46,527 nt of DNA from Candidatus Omnitrophota bacterium. GTDB lineage: Bacteria; Omnitrophota; Gorgyraeia; Gygaellales; Profunditerraquicolaceae. Of this stretch, positions 1-8,580 are shown one piece after another (within the stretch, counting starts at the first letter, position 1; each line of letters opens with the position of its first letter). A program made the position numbers and the translations under genes. The stretch spans positions 1-46,527 of the forward strand of contig JAPLLW010000017.1 of assembly GCA_026387355.1 (NCBI GenBank), given 5' to 3'. The notes under the pieces were generated by a model. That model was not told the origin of the DNA. It did not search any database and saw only the letters and a list, made by a program, of their open reading frames with translations.

Positions 1-120
1 CGGAGCTCTAGGAATTTCTGGAGCTTTAAATTCTGATAGATCTGGTGCTCTAGGAGTTTCCGGAGCTCTAGGAATTTCTGGAGCTTTAAATTCTGATAGA
101 TCTGGTGCTCTAGGAGTTTC
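1..120 (-). repeat. Exact 60-bp tandem repeat (two copies seen, probably more outside)
   Basis: Bases 1-60 and 61-120 are identical. On the minus strand each unit encodes ETPRAPDLSEFKAPEIPRAP, itself built of two related halves (PRAP...FKAP / EIPRAP). The array meets the window edge, so the true copy number is unknown. Perfect identity suggests recent expansion or homogenisation. Proline/alanine/acidic repeats of this kind commonly act as rigid extended spacers. Confidence 0.97.
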
Positions 121-3100
121 CACTAAAGGCCTACAAACACCATCTCTCGTAAGATTACCTATATCTGTTGGGCTTAATCCCGCTTGTGGATCTGCAAGTA
201 TTTGCCCATCCCCGGTCTGATGCGCTCTGCGGATAATACCCAATTGTTGATCAGTAAGCGGCCTGCCTAAGGAGAATTCAGCTAATGCTTTAAATGCAGC
301 TGGGTTGAATGATTCATCAGTTGGCTTAACAGCTGGAGCTTTATCCGCAAACAAACCAAAACCTTTTCCCGCAACAAGCCCCTCAGAGGCCATTAAAACA
401 TAAGGATTAGAAGTAAAATCCCTAACATGACCAGCAATAATCGTCTGGCCAAAAAATTCTCCCACACCACCGATAGAATTAGCCCCCTGCGTAATACCAT
501 TACTAAAACGATCTCCGATTGTTAAGCTCCCCTCAGGAGCGCCTTTAGCACGGAATCCCTGGACTCCGTCTTTTACCGCAGGAAATGCAAATGCTGTTAT
601 CTGCCCCCAGGCGTATGCAGAATTCTTGTCAAATGTTTCGATGATACCGGGAACCAATTCAGGAAGACTGCTTAATGTTTGACGCGTATTAAGAAAGAGA
701 TTCGGGGTAAAAGTAGTAATACCCGCCGTCCCGTCTGCTAAACCATGAACAAAACTCGATGCCTTATTATCCAACTGGCCTATATGTCTTTGACCGGCTT
801 GCTGGAAATATTTACTAGCTTCCGCATTATTATCCCAACCACCTAAGGAGCGGACTACATTATAAGCATGGCTATTATTTCTAAACCAATCTAAAGAAAA
901 TTGACCCTTAGAATTTTGTAAAGTAAAGGGTTGGGCCTCATGATATGTATCGCCATATAAAGAGCTGTTTATAGCCCTTCCTGCATCATATCCGACTAAA
1001 CCACTTTCGAATATGGCAGCGGACTTAAGCATACCTTTAAATGAATTCACCACGCTAGTTCCAAAAGCAGGAGCCTCAGGAGTAAGTGCTGCATATAATG
1101 GACGCGCACCTAACATAATAAGGCCACCGGTTACTTCAGCTTTTAATGCGCCTTTAGAACCAGGCTTCCAGCGGTCCGCATCAGATGAAGTAAGGCCATT
1201 GTATACATAGCCGCCACCTACACCTACGGTAGTCCAGACTGTTCTGGTTGCTGCAAGCTTCAAACCCTGACTCCCTACGCCTGTAAGCGTTGCAAGAACA
1301 GAAGTGGTTTCAGTACCAGCTACTAACCCCGCTTCAGGATTCTTGGTTGCAAGCGTTGCTACAGCAAAAGGGGCAACTTGAAGCCATGTCATTCCATTTT
1401 CCGCTAGTAACGCTCCGTCTTCCGCAGTGTAACTTTTCTGGTAGTGACGAAGATCTGTATGATCCGCAATAATATGCGCTGCTGCAGAGAAGTTTCTTTT
1501 TGCCCTGTCCCAATTATTCACTGTGCTATTCCTACTAGGCTGATCGAATGCATAGCTAAGTCCAGCAATTCCCGCACCAGCCGTATTAAAAACTCCTGTT
1601 CCAGCGTGAACTATCATCTTTAAAACATCTACTGTTCCTCCCCCATAATCTTTGCCCATATTCTCTAAATAGAGACGCCTTTCTTGCCCAGCTGTACCAG
1701 GTGAATTTACTTGCTCTGTACTAACTACTCTTGTCTCCTGATAACGACGAGCCTCCGGAATTTCAGGCAATGATCTTAGATTACGCTGAGCACCAGCTAT
1801 CGCTTCCTGAATCTTTAACTTTTCAGCTGGTGTGATTTTAGGATTGTTTAGATTGGCTTCCATCATCCCTATAAAACGACTTATATCAAAAAGCCGGGTA
1901 TCCTTTACGATTCTTTCATACTCATGAACAACAATCCTCTCAATAACCCTACCTTCTTGATCACAGATTTCATAAGTTTTCTCCTTGGCGGCGCCGGAAG
2001 ACGGATTATCTAAGCTACTAACCTCTTTTAAACTCCATCCTTCGGGAAGCCTGTCTTTGTAATTGTCCGGAGATATTCTTCGCTCCTGAACTAATCGAAG
2101 GAATGCTTCTGCCTGTTTGTATCTCTCATAAGGAGTACTTGCTTTGGGGGTATCTTTTTCAGTAGGATTAACCACTTGCAGCATCAGCATCTTCTGCTGC
2201 CATTGGCCATCGCCTGAATAAACCAACGTTCCCTTAGCAGACACTGCAAGCATATCTTTGGCTGTTCCAGCATATGAATGCTTAAGATTGGCTACAGTCT
2301 CACCTTCACCTTTGTCATTAACGCTAGTGCCTTCGGCAGTATAGGTAGATACAAACTTTCCAGCAGGTTCCAAAGTACCTAAGATTACATCGCCCACCTG
2401 CGTCCCTGAAGAAGCCGTGAATCTTGTGTTAGCCATGCCTATACCTGATACAGCAATGGTTTTACCATCAGTAGTTTCCTTTAATATAACCGGAAAATCG
2501 CTACCTTGGGCAAGGGCGACTAGACGTTGATTTGCTGCATCCGCGCTTGGCTCAGCAATAATATCTTGCATTCTGCCAAACCAATCTTTTGTTGTTTCCC
2601 CGGACTGTTGCGCAGTCTGTTGGCCAGAATGTTCTCCCGGCTTTGATGGATTAGGTTTAATCTGACCGTCGGAAGCGCCCATAAGCGGAACGCGGTAAAC
2701 TTCGCGCATCAGATCGCCATTAACGCCTAAAGGAGTATTATCTTTTTTATCGGGATTGAGAATAATGCCTAACCTTGAATCATTCTCGAAAATCATGTGC
2801 CTGCCCGAGTTCAGAGAGAGCGGACTAAGGGCGCGGATATTGCTTACACTTTCTGTAGGACTAAATTGCCATTGGCTTGGCCGGGCTGACTTATAATCTA
2901 CCGCTAACTGGTAATCACCTTTTAACCAAGCCTTAGTATCTATGGCTGTCTCACCTACCACAATTTTACTATCTATATGGCGAGAATTATAATCCATAAC
3001 TACCGCCCCTTCAGTAGTGCCGTTGAAAGAACGAGTTGTAGAACCGTCTGGGTTTACCCCGATTGCAGAAATAATGTCTCCTTGTTTTGAATTACCGACG

Positions 3101-6100
3101 GTGGCTTTTTCGGGAACATGCAAAGTAGTCCCGGGCAAACCTGCGCCAGATTGGAAAATCAAATTTTTCTTTGCATCCTGCCCAATTACAAGCGGCAGTT
3201 GCGTACCTTCGCCCAACCTTACTAGCTGCTGCTTTGCTAACCCATCATTTCTTTCAACAAATAAATTATAACCATCAAATTTTATCTGGGGTTTTTCCGA
3301 AGGCCCATTTTCTATACTCTGAGTACGCTGAGGCATATAAGCTTTGTCTAATTTTACGCCGTCATGAATTATTCCCTGCGTATTATTCTCGACACTCGCT
3401 AACAAGCCCCAAGTCTCGCCCTGCGACCAAACTTTAGTAATCGGCGCTTCAGAAAAAGTACCTTCCTTTTTACTTCCGCTATATAAACGCGAGTTATCTT
3501 TATCAACATCGCTCAATTTTCCCAAAACATTCCACTGGCCGGATAACGGGCTCCAGTTATAACCAAAAGCTACGCTGGCATTAACATTACCTTTATCTAC
3601 ATCCTGCACCGTAGTCTTCATATTGGTATAATGCCTGCTCAAATCATCATTAAGATTAACCATGTAGTTCGGGACTTTGCCGCTCAAGCCGAACATGCCA
3701 TAGGGATTGATATCGGTCGGGACAGTAAACTTTACTCCTTCACCAGCTACTCCTCTCAATATATGCTCGCCTGCAAAATCAGAAGCTTTTACCATTGGGA
3801 AAACATGCTTCTGGTCAGTAAATCTCGCCTCCGCTCCTATGCCGAATGAATTATCCAGCAGCTCTCCTCCACTGATAACGTACGATTCTCCTTTAATAGT
3901 TTTTTCAGCTGCCTTTGTCCAATCATTATCTGCGATGGGCCTTACAAATTCCAGCGTTCCGGACAACTGGACGCGGCTGTCGCCGGGAATAAAAGACATG
4001 TCCTGGCGGGCATTAGAAGTATAAACCTTCATCGGTTCCACAGCATTTCCATCAGAACCGCCTGAAACAGCAGCAGTCCGCCCCAACACATCCTGAAAGC
4101 TCGTATTTAAACCCGGAGGAATAACCATCATCTGGCCATTGACTTGCGCTGCTATCCCTTCTCCGCCGTTCCATCTTCCGTCTGAACCAATACCTAATCT
4201 ATTGCCTACACCGGTAAGAGGTATGCTTTGATCACCTATCTTTATGTAGTTAGCATCCGCACCGCCAATCAAATGATAAGAGCTGTCTAACAAGTCTCCG
4301 ATTACGCGGCCATTCTGCAAACCTACAGTAAGGCCTTGGATATTCGCCTTAAAATACTGATCATCTATTTCCCGATTTGCCGGAATAAAAGGATTGCCTT
4401 TTGCAACCTCAAGCGCCTGCCCGTTCTGGGCTACTTCCCAGACCCTACCCTGATGCACCAAGGTATTCATAGCCTGGGCATCAACTTGAGGATTAGAGGT
4501 TGCTTCCTTAGAAATAGGCTTAATCACATCGAGAACAGATTCTGGCCTAGTTATTTCTACCGCCCTGGAAGCATTGCCGTAACCGTGTCCTGTTTTAGTA
4601 TCAAAAATATTTACTACTCTACCCCAATCATTAATCCCAATACCGAGATTTTGAGCCTCTCCGGGAGTAGCTAATACCACATTCCTGATTGTTGTATCAA
4701 GCTGGATTTCTTTTTTGCCTTCAGCACTCTGTATTGTCAGGCTACCTTGTGATTGGCCTGCGGTATCAAATTCTAATTTAGCATGGCTATTCAATGCGTC
4801 CGTAAAGCTCACGTTGCCCGAACAATCGCCGTTAGGACAAGTTCTTAGATAACTGCTTCCGCCTACTCCATTATTATCAGCCTTATAGGAAACTTCGCCG
4901 TTGTTTGTAATTTCTATATTCAGGGTTCCATTTGCGGTTTTTATCTCCTTGCTCTCCGGAACAATGCGCCCTTCTTCTGAACCATACCTATACGCACTTT
5001 CTGCTTCACCATCCACTTCGCCGGAAGGTGTTTTTTCTAAAGATATCACTTGCCCCGTATCTAATTGTATCGAACTTACCGTACCATCATCACTAATCCC
5101 TCCCCCACCGCTACTTGCAGAATTAGCGCCTGACATAATAGGCACAACTTTTCCATCTTTTATAGAAGTTACTGTTGTTGCTGTCGAATCATCTAGAATC
5201 ATCGCTGTTACCGCACTGACTTGTCCGCTCTTAGCACCACTCGGGATCCCGACTCCCGGCATAGGATTAACAACACTTTCTACCCCCTCACGACGAATTA
5301 CTGTTGCTCCGGTATCTAACGTAACTGCTCCATCTGCTCCTGATTTGGGCGGTTCGCTAGCGAGTAGCGTGCTTCTCCATTCAGGCGAATAGTAAGTAGA
5401 AGTTCCAATTACCGCGTTTGAGGGGCTCAAAGCAACCCTTCCAAAATTATTAAGCTCCACCCCTGTCATTGTCATTGCGCTATTAAAGACACCGGGAGTT
5501 GCAGGATTGATACTTCCGGAAACAGTATTATAAGCTACGGAACCATTAATCAAAGACTGGTCTGCGGTCAAAGAAATCGGGTTAAGTGAAGTTCCAAGTG
5601 TATTGATTGGGTTCACATTGATCATTCCACTACTAGTAATATTCACAGGGCTAGGATTAAAAGTTATAGTGCTTCCCATGTTAGGCTTTGTAGGCTTAAT
5701 ATCGACCAAACCGCGCGCTATATCACCGGCAGAGTTATTAAAGCTTGCGGGATTTATGGTCCCGGAAACAGTATTATAATTTACTGAGCCGTTGATCAAG
5801 GACTGGTTTCCAGTTAAAGAGATCGGGTTAAGCGAAGTTCCAAGAGTATTGATCGGGCCAACATTTATCATTCCGCTACTAGCAATATTCACAGGGCTAG
5901 GATTAAAGGTTATCGTGCTCCCTACATTCGGGTCCATGGGAGCGATGAAATTACTATTTGCATTCCAAGAAGGATTAATAGCCGAGGGGATATTATTAAA
6001 CCTTGCGGGATCGATATCCGAAGGAATATTGTTAAAGCTTGCGGGATTTATGGTCCCGGAAACAGTATTATAATTTACTGAGCCGTTGATCAAGGACTGG

Positions 6101-7260
6101 TTTCCAGTTAAAGAGATCGAGTTAAGGGAAGTCCCAAGAGTAGCGCTCGGGTTCATGGTAATCGTTCCATTGTTTCCGACATTTACAGGGCTAGGATTAA
6201 AGTATATAGTACTTCCTGCATTAACGCTTGCGGGGTTAATGTTATTGCTATTTGCATTCCAGGAAGGATTAATCGCTGCTGGGATGTAATTTGAAATAGG
6301 CTGAGCGCTATAAGAAGACGCAGATGGAGGCGTATAGTCGGAACTGGGCCTAGAAGATGCAGGAGAGGAACAATTATTCTTTGATGCTTCATATTTCTCC
6401 TGGTAGTAATTTCCCGCTCCCTTAACCTGCTTTGCCTCCTCATCGCTTACCAGCCGGATACCTGCCGAAATCTCAGTGACTAAAGCATAACTACTTGAGC
6501 GGCTGCCGAACTCTTCCATGCTGATATAAGACTTCTGATGATTATCCAATAAATATACTTTATCATCTGCTATGCGAGTTATTAAAACATAGTGGTCGCC
6601 GTTAAAGTGAGCTATAAAAGGCACCGGTAGAGCTGATAGCTGAGAGCTGACAGCTGAGAGCTTAACAGGATAAAGTTTGTGGCCAAATGACTCGCTTGCA
6701 CGGGAGAGCGCGTATAATGAGTTCTTAATAACCTCGGGGCTTCCTTCCGGCTTAATCACATCATTTAAAATATCTGTGGTCAAAGCTAAAACTGCGATAT
6801 CCTCCTCTTGTACTTGCGCTCCCTTTAAGCGCAAGTAATCATACAGCGCTTTAGAACCGCAGGGTTTACCCTTTAACCAGTTGAAGATTTCTTCAATGCG
6901 CTCTTTTGATAAATTAATAGACTTATCTAGTTCAATTATCTGTGTTTCTGAAAGTTTTATTGCGGTTATGGGCTTGCCGGAAATCTGAAGAAGGATACTT
7001 TTGACTGCAGAAGGAATGCTCAAAGCATTGAGATCCCCAGGTAACATGGGGGTATACATATTACTCGGGCTTACGGCAGGTTTGCCCCAAATCACCCGCC
7101 AGTCATATTCAACTGCCTGGGCAACCTGTTCAGGGAGAAAAACAGCTATGACAATAAAAGCCACCACGCGCAACCAAGTCTTGAAATTAGACCTGAATTT
7201 CGGCTTGGGCTCTTCTTCTAAAACTATCCCGTCATCTGTCTGTTCAAGCGGGTCATTCAT
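1..7260 (-). CDS. Giant exported repeat protein with C39-like peptidase domain (N-terminal 2,420 residues; runs off window)
   Basis: Translating the minus strand from ATG at 7260 gives 2,420 codons without a stop to position 1, so the gene continues beyond the window. I checked every codon for stops. TAA lies directly before the ATG, which fixes the upstream limit. Residues 27-49 look like an export signal: a basic stretch, a hydrophobic core (VVAFIVIAVFL), then AQA before VEY. Residues 121-260 resemble a C39-like cysteine peptidase, with Cys134 in PCGSKALYDYL, His223 in GDHYVLI and Asp239 in LLDN. Next come low-complexity Ser/Pro and three diverged NPxSxN-type repeats (5462-6285), then a long beta-rich, Asn/Gly-rich region like large surface or adhesin-type proteins. 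A Gly/Ala-rich region follows, and Pro-rich 20-residue tandem repeats at the edge. It lies downstream of a promoter and a c-di-GMP riboswitch. Role (inference): secreted or surface-attached giant protein. No substrate can be assigned. Confidence 0.85.
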   Translation of the reverse strand, partial: MNDPLEQTDDGIVLEEEPKPKFRSNFKTWLRVVAFIVIAVFLPEQVAQAVEYDWRVIWGKPAVSPSNMYTPMLPGDLNALSIPSAVKSILLQISGKPITAIKLSETQIIELDKSINLSKERIEEIFNWLKGKPCGSKALYDYLRLKGAQVQEEDIAVLALTTDILNDVIKPEGSPEVIKNSLYALSRASESFGHKLYPVKLSAVSSQLSALPVPFIAHFNGDHYVLITRIADDKVYLLDNHQKSYISMEEFGSRSSSYALVTEISAGIRLVSDEEAKQVKGAGNYYQEKYEASKNNCSSPASSRPSSDYTPPSASSYSAQPISNYIPAAINPSWNANSNNINPASVNAGSTIYFNPSPVNVGNNGTITMNPSATLGTSLNSISLTGNQSLINGSVNYNTVSGTINPASFNNIPSDIDPARFNNIPSAINPSWNANSNFIAPMDPNVGSTITFNPSPVNIASSGMINVGPINTLGTSLNPISLTGNQSLINGSVNYNTVSGTINPASFNNSAGDIARGLVDIKPTKPNMGSTITFNPSPVNITSSGMINVNPINTLGTSLNPISLTADQSLINGSVAYNTVSGSINPATPGVFNSAMTMTGVELNNFGRVALSPSNAVIGTSTYYSPEWRSTLLASEPPKSGADGAVTLDTGATVIRREGVESVVNPMPGVGIPSGAKSGQVSAVTAMILDDSTATTVTSIKDGKVVPIMSGANSASSGGGGISDDGTVSSIQLDTGQVISLEKTPSGEVDGEAESAYRYGSEEGRIVPESKEIKTANGTLNIEITNNGEVSYKADNNGVGGSSYLRTCPNGDCSGNVSFTDALNSHAKLEFDTAGQSQGSLTIQSAEGKKEIQLDTTIRNVVLATPGEAQNLGIGINDWGRVVNIFDTKTGHGYGNASRAVEITRPESVLDVIKPISKEATSNPQVDAQAMNTLVHQGRVWEVAQNGQALEVAKGNPFIPANREIDDQYFKANIQGLTVGLQNGRVIGDLLDSSYHLIGGADANYIKIGDQSIPLTGVGNRLGIGSDGRWNGGEGIAAQVNGQMMVIPPGLNTSFQDVLGRTAAVSGGSDGNAVEPMKVYTSNARQDMSFIPGDSRVQLSGTLEFVRPIADNDWTKAAEKTIKGESYVISGGELLDNSFGIGAEARFTDQKHVFPMVKASDFAGEHILRGVAGEGVKFTVPTDINPYGMFGLSGKVPNYMVNLNDDLSRHYTNMKTTVQDVDKGNVNASVAFGYNWSPLSGQWNVLGKLSDVDKDNSRLYSGSKKEGTFSEAPITKVWSQGETWGLLASVENNTQGIIHDGVKLDKAYMPQRTQSIENGPSEKPQIKFDGYNLFVERNDGLAKQQLVRLGEGTQLPLVIGQDAKKNLIFQSGAGLPGTTLHVPEKATVGNSKQGDIISAIGVNPDGSTTRSFNGTTEGAVVMDYNSRHIDSKIVVGETAIDTKAWLKGDYQLAVDYKSARPSQWQFSPTESVSNIRALSPLSLNSGRHMIFENDSRLGIILNPDKKDNTPLGVNGDLMREVYRVPLMGASDGQIKPNPSKPGEHSGQQTAQQSGETTKDWFGRMQDIIAEPSADAANQRLVALAQGSDFPVILKETTDGKTIAVSGIGMANTRFTASSGTQVGDVILGTLEPAGKFVSTYTAEGTSVNDKGEGETVANLKHSYAGTAKDMLAVSAKGTLVYSGDGQWQQKMLMLQVVNPTEKDTPKASTPYERYKQAEAFLRLVQERRISPDNYKDRLPEGWSLKEVSSLDNPSSGAAKEKTYEICDQEGRVIERIVVHEYERIVKDTRLFDISRFIGMMEANLNNPKITPAEKLKIQEAIAGAQRNLRSLPEIPEARRYQETRVVSTEQVNSPGTAGQERRLYLENMGKDYGGGTVDVLKMIVHAGTGVFNTAGAGIAGLSYAFDQPSRNSTVNNWDRAKRNFSAAAHIIADHTDLRHYQKSYTAEDGALLAENGMTWLQVAPFAVATLATKNPEAGLVAGTETTSVLATLTGVGSQGLKLAATRTVWTTVGVGGGYVYNGLTSSDADRWKPGSKGALKAEVTGGLIMLGARPLYAALTPEAPAFGTSVVNSFKGMLKSAAIFESGLVGYDAGRAINSSLYGDTYHEAQPFTLQNSKGQFSLDWFRNNSHAYNVVRSLGGWDNNAEASKYFQQAGQRHIGQLDNKASSFVHGLADGTAGITTFTPNLFLNTRQTLSSLPELVPGIIETFDKNSAYAWGQITAFAFPAVKDGVQGFRAKGAPEGSLTIGDRFSNGITQGANSIGGVGEFFGQTIIAGHVRDFTSNPYVLMASEGLVAGKGFGLFADKAPAVKPTDESFNPAAFKALAEFSLGRPLTDQQLGIIRRAHQTGDGQILADPQAGLSPTDIGNLTRDGVCRPLVETPRAPDLSEFKAPEIPRAPETPRAPDLSEFKAPEIPRAP
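5462..6285 (-). repeat. Three diverged tandem repeats in the giant exported protein
   Basis: Three related blocks encode roughly the same run: NxGSTITFNPSPVN, a short Gly/Met/Asn stretch, TLGTSLNPISLT, then NQSLINGSVNYNTVSGTINPA. Long DNA stretches are nearly identical between copies (about 5752-5935 and 6046-6225). The first copy in coordinates, 5509-5690, is more diverged. A second short repeat, AINPSWNANSN, occurs twice. The composition (Asn, Ser, Gly, Thr) fits beta-solenoid surface proteins, but the fold is an inference. Confidence 0.85.
6530..6900 (-). other. C39-like cysteine peptidase domain
   Basis: Residues about 121-243 of the exported giant protein. The order Cys134 (KPCGSKALYDYLRL), His223 (NGDHYVLITR) and Asp239 (VYLLDN) matches the Cys-His-Asp arrangement of peptidase C39 domains of bacteriocin transporters and related stand-alone domains. 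Peptidase activity is not proven, because many C39-like domains are inactive. Between Cys and His a Ser/Leu-rich stretch is encoded by a simple DNA repeat. Confidence 0.55.
6627..6663 (-). repeat. AGCTGA/AGCTGT simple repeat inside the C39-like domain
   Basis: The plus strand shows four to five successive copies of a 7-8 base word (agctgatagctgagagctga type). On the minus strand it is read as LSAVSSQLSAL, lying between the catalytic Cys and His. It looks like an inserted simple repeat that happens to stay in frame, unlike the surrounding coding sequence. Confidence 0.8.
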
Positions 7261-7393
7261 TTATTTATTTATATTCCTATATATAAAAGCGGGAGGAAAT
7301 AACTTCCCCCTTACCCCCACCTCAACTCTAGAATGTGTGTGAGAATCTCTCATATTTTATAAAGTTCTTTGTAAAACTCTTTACTAAGTTACT

Positions 7394-7436
7394 AAAATAA
7401 AAAGCCGAACTGTCAATTACCGTCGGGTAATTCGGC
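7394..7436 (-). terminator. Intrinsic terminator coupled to the riboswitch
   Basis: On the minus strand, GCCGAA (7436-7431) pairs with TTCGGC (7409-7404), with an inner stem TTACC/GGTAA, followed directly by TTTTTATTTT (7403-7394). The 5' arm GCCGAA is the 3' end of the aptamer, so aptamer folding and terminator formation probably compete. This is the usual design of a transcription-attenuating riboswitch. Confidence 0.85.
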
Positions 7437-7543
7437 AGCTCGGCTATCCTAAGTCTATTGCGTAGACTTATAACTTACAACAAATAAGTTTAATCTAGGA
7501 CCCGTGGCTTTGCGTCCCCAGATTACTCTGAGTTTGCGTTTTC
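7431..7543 (-). promoter_or_regulatory. GEMM-I-type c-di-GMP riboswitch
   Basis: The minus strand carries the hallmark words of the GEMM aptamer in order: ACGCAAAC, then GGGACGCAAAGCCACGGGTC, a variable stem closed by TCCTA/TAGGA, and finally GGATAGCCGAGCTGCCGAA. It starts about 20 bases after the predicted transcription start and is followed by a terminator, then about 130 bases of leader before the giant exported gene. The GCAAAGCC core and the GCCG-containing 3' segment are the conserved c-di-GMP pocket and receptor elements of the family. An ON switch is plausible because ligand-bound aptamer would hold the terminator's 5' arm. The sign is inference. Confidence 0.9.
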
Positions 7544-7568
7544 GTTACGCGCTTTCAATTACATCCAA

Positions 7569-7596
7569 AGTATAACATTTAGCTAGTCGCTGTCAA
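7569..7596 (-). promoter_or_regulatory. Near-consensus sigma-70 promoter upstream of the riboswitch
   Basis: The minus strand reads TTGACA (7596-7591), 16 bases, then TATACT (7574-7569). An A/T-rich stretch precedes the -35 box (7597-7620). Transcription would start near 7562, just before the aptamer. Confidence 0.85.
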
Positions 7597-7890
7597 GTTA
7601 AAAAATAACTATTTTTGGTAACGCTTTCTCCCCAAAAAAAGGGGTCAGAATTATTTATTGGGGGGGGGGACAAATGGGGTCAGAAGGCAGGATCAACGGG
7701 GTCGATTAATGGGGTCAGAATTATTTATGAGACCATTAACTAGGCATCTTTATTTGTTATGACTTACTTTTCCGGCTTTATCCTAAGATTAATTATCAGA
7801 ATGGACATTAATCTACTATGGAAACGTCCACTCTGGACATTAAAATCACTCCAGTCGGATTGTATTTTCTACTCTCGAGCTGCGAGAGGA
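7597..7890. other. Intergenic region without a gene; repeats and a G10 run
   Basis: No ORF with a ribosome binding site is seen. The stretch holds GGGGTCAGAA-type repeats (7641-7727), a run of ten G (7660-7669), a CCCC-A7-GGGG hairpin (7631-7644), and a CTCTCG/CGAGAG hairpin just after the PilZ stop (7873-7889). The latter lacks a T tract in the minus-strand reading direction, so termination there is uncertain. Confidence 0.7.
7641..7727. repeat. Cluster of GGGGTCAGAATTATT repeats (palindromic family A half-sites)
   Basis: GGGGTCAGAATTATTTAT occurs at 7641-7658 and again at 7711-7728, with shorter copies at 7676 (GGGGTCAGAAG) and 7698 (GGGGTCGATTAAT). The same word forms a perfect palindrome inside the giant ORF at 38523-38558 and is present at 45975. 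Confidence 0.85.
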
Positions 7891-8580
7891 TTAAACCCTT
7901 AATATACGGGATAAACCCATAAGGTCCGCAGCTTCAAGCTCCACGCCAGCGCGAAACTCATTAGCTTCTGAGAGCTTTGACCAAACTGCTCTTCCTCTTG
8001 TATAAAGCGGCTCTCCTCTATCCGGAAAATGCACCCAAGCCTCAAACGGGGTATTTATCTTTATCGCCTGCTTAAGCCTTAGGCCCATCCCTTTAGCGCT
8101 AATATCATTTGTCTCAGCCGGTATCTCCTCGCCGGTATCTAAATCCAATAGCCTCACCGGCATTTTTAAGTTAAACCTCTGAAAAATTCTATGATCTTCC
8201 ATTTTCTCACCTCCCTTCTCTCTTATTGCACCATTTGACCACCCCTTTACTGCTTCGTTCGGAACATTTTTGTAAACAAATTTATAGATCTTCTCTTTAT
8301 CCTCAGCTGTTATTTTATTAAAATATAATCCATAGGTATTCTGGCCATCGATAGTTTTATGCCAGGCTACCCAGACCTGGGCATCTATGCTAATCTCAGG
8401 AGATAAAATTAGGCGTAAGTTCACATAGGTATCCACGATAAGCCTTAACCCCAGAATTACCTGCATCCCCTTAAAATTAATATCCTTGATATGACAGAGA
8501 GCGTCAGAGACAGCACCCTCAAGACGGACTTTAGCCTGTTGATTAATCTGCCATCTTGGTATCTTCCTATGCTCTTGCAT
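7891..8580 (-). CDS. Double PilZ-domain protein (putative c-di-GMP receptor)
   Basis: 229 residues from ATG at 8580. I prefer this start to an in-frame GTG at 8598 because GGAGAGG lies six to seven bases before the ATG and the start overlaps the stop of the preceding PilZ gene (TAATG). Two PilZ domains are visible. The first has RKIPR near residue 6 and DINFKG near residue 34, where the usual Ser of D/NxSxxG is Asn. The second has RIFQR near residue 132 and DISAKG near residue 161, a canonical pair. PilZ domains bind c-di-GMP through RxxxR and D/NxSxxG. The first half may bind poorly or not at all. A strong ribosome binding site inside the gene precedes the second domain. Confidence 0.85.
   Translation of the reverse strand: MQEHRKIPRWQINQQAKVRLEGAVSDALCHIKDINFKGMQVILGLRLIVDTYVNLRLILSPEISIDAQVWVAWHKTIDGQNTYGLYFNKITAEDKEKIYKFVYKNVPNEAVKGWSNGAIREKGGEKMEDHRIFQRFNLKMPVRLLDLDTGEEIPAETNDISAKGMGLRLKQAIKINTPFEAWVHFPDRGEPLYTRGRAVWSKLSEANEFRAGVELEAADLMGLSRILRV
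8200..8216 (-). promoter_or_regulatory. Internal ribosome binding site and ATG in the double PilZ gene
   Basis: The minus strand reads GGGAGGTGAGAAAATG, with ATG at 8202-8200, in frame with the gene. It would produce a 103-residue protein containing only the second, canonical PilZ domain. Either a separate isoform is made or two adjacent PilZ genes fused and kept the old start. Confidence 0.65.

Noticed and set aside
4901-5392. A 163-codon plus-strand ORF
   Set aside because: It is a shadow of the exported giant gene, whose minus-strand frame is open over the whole region.
7873-7889. CTCTCG/CGAGAG hairpin as terminator of the PilZ operon
   Set aside because: The stem is good, but the T-rich tract lies on the wrong side for minus-strand transcription. 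I keep it only as a hairpin.
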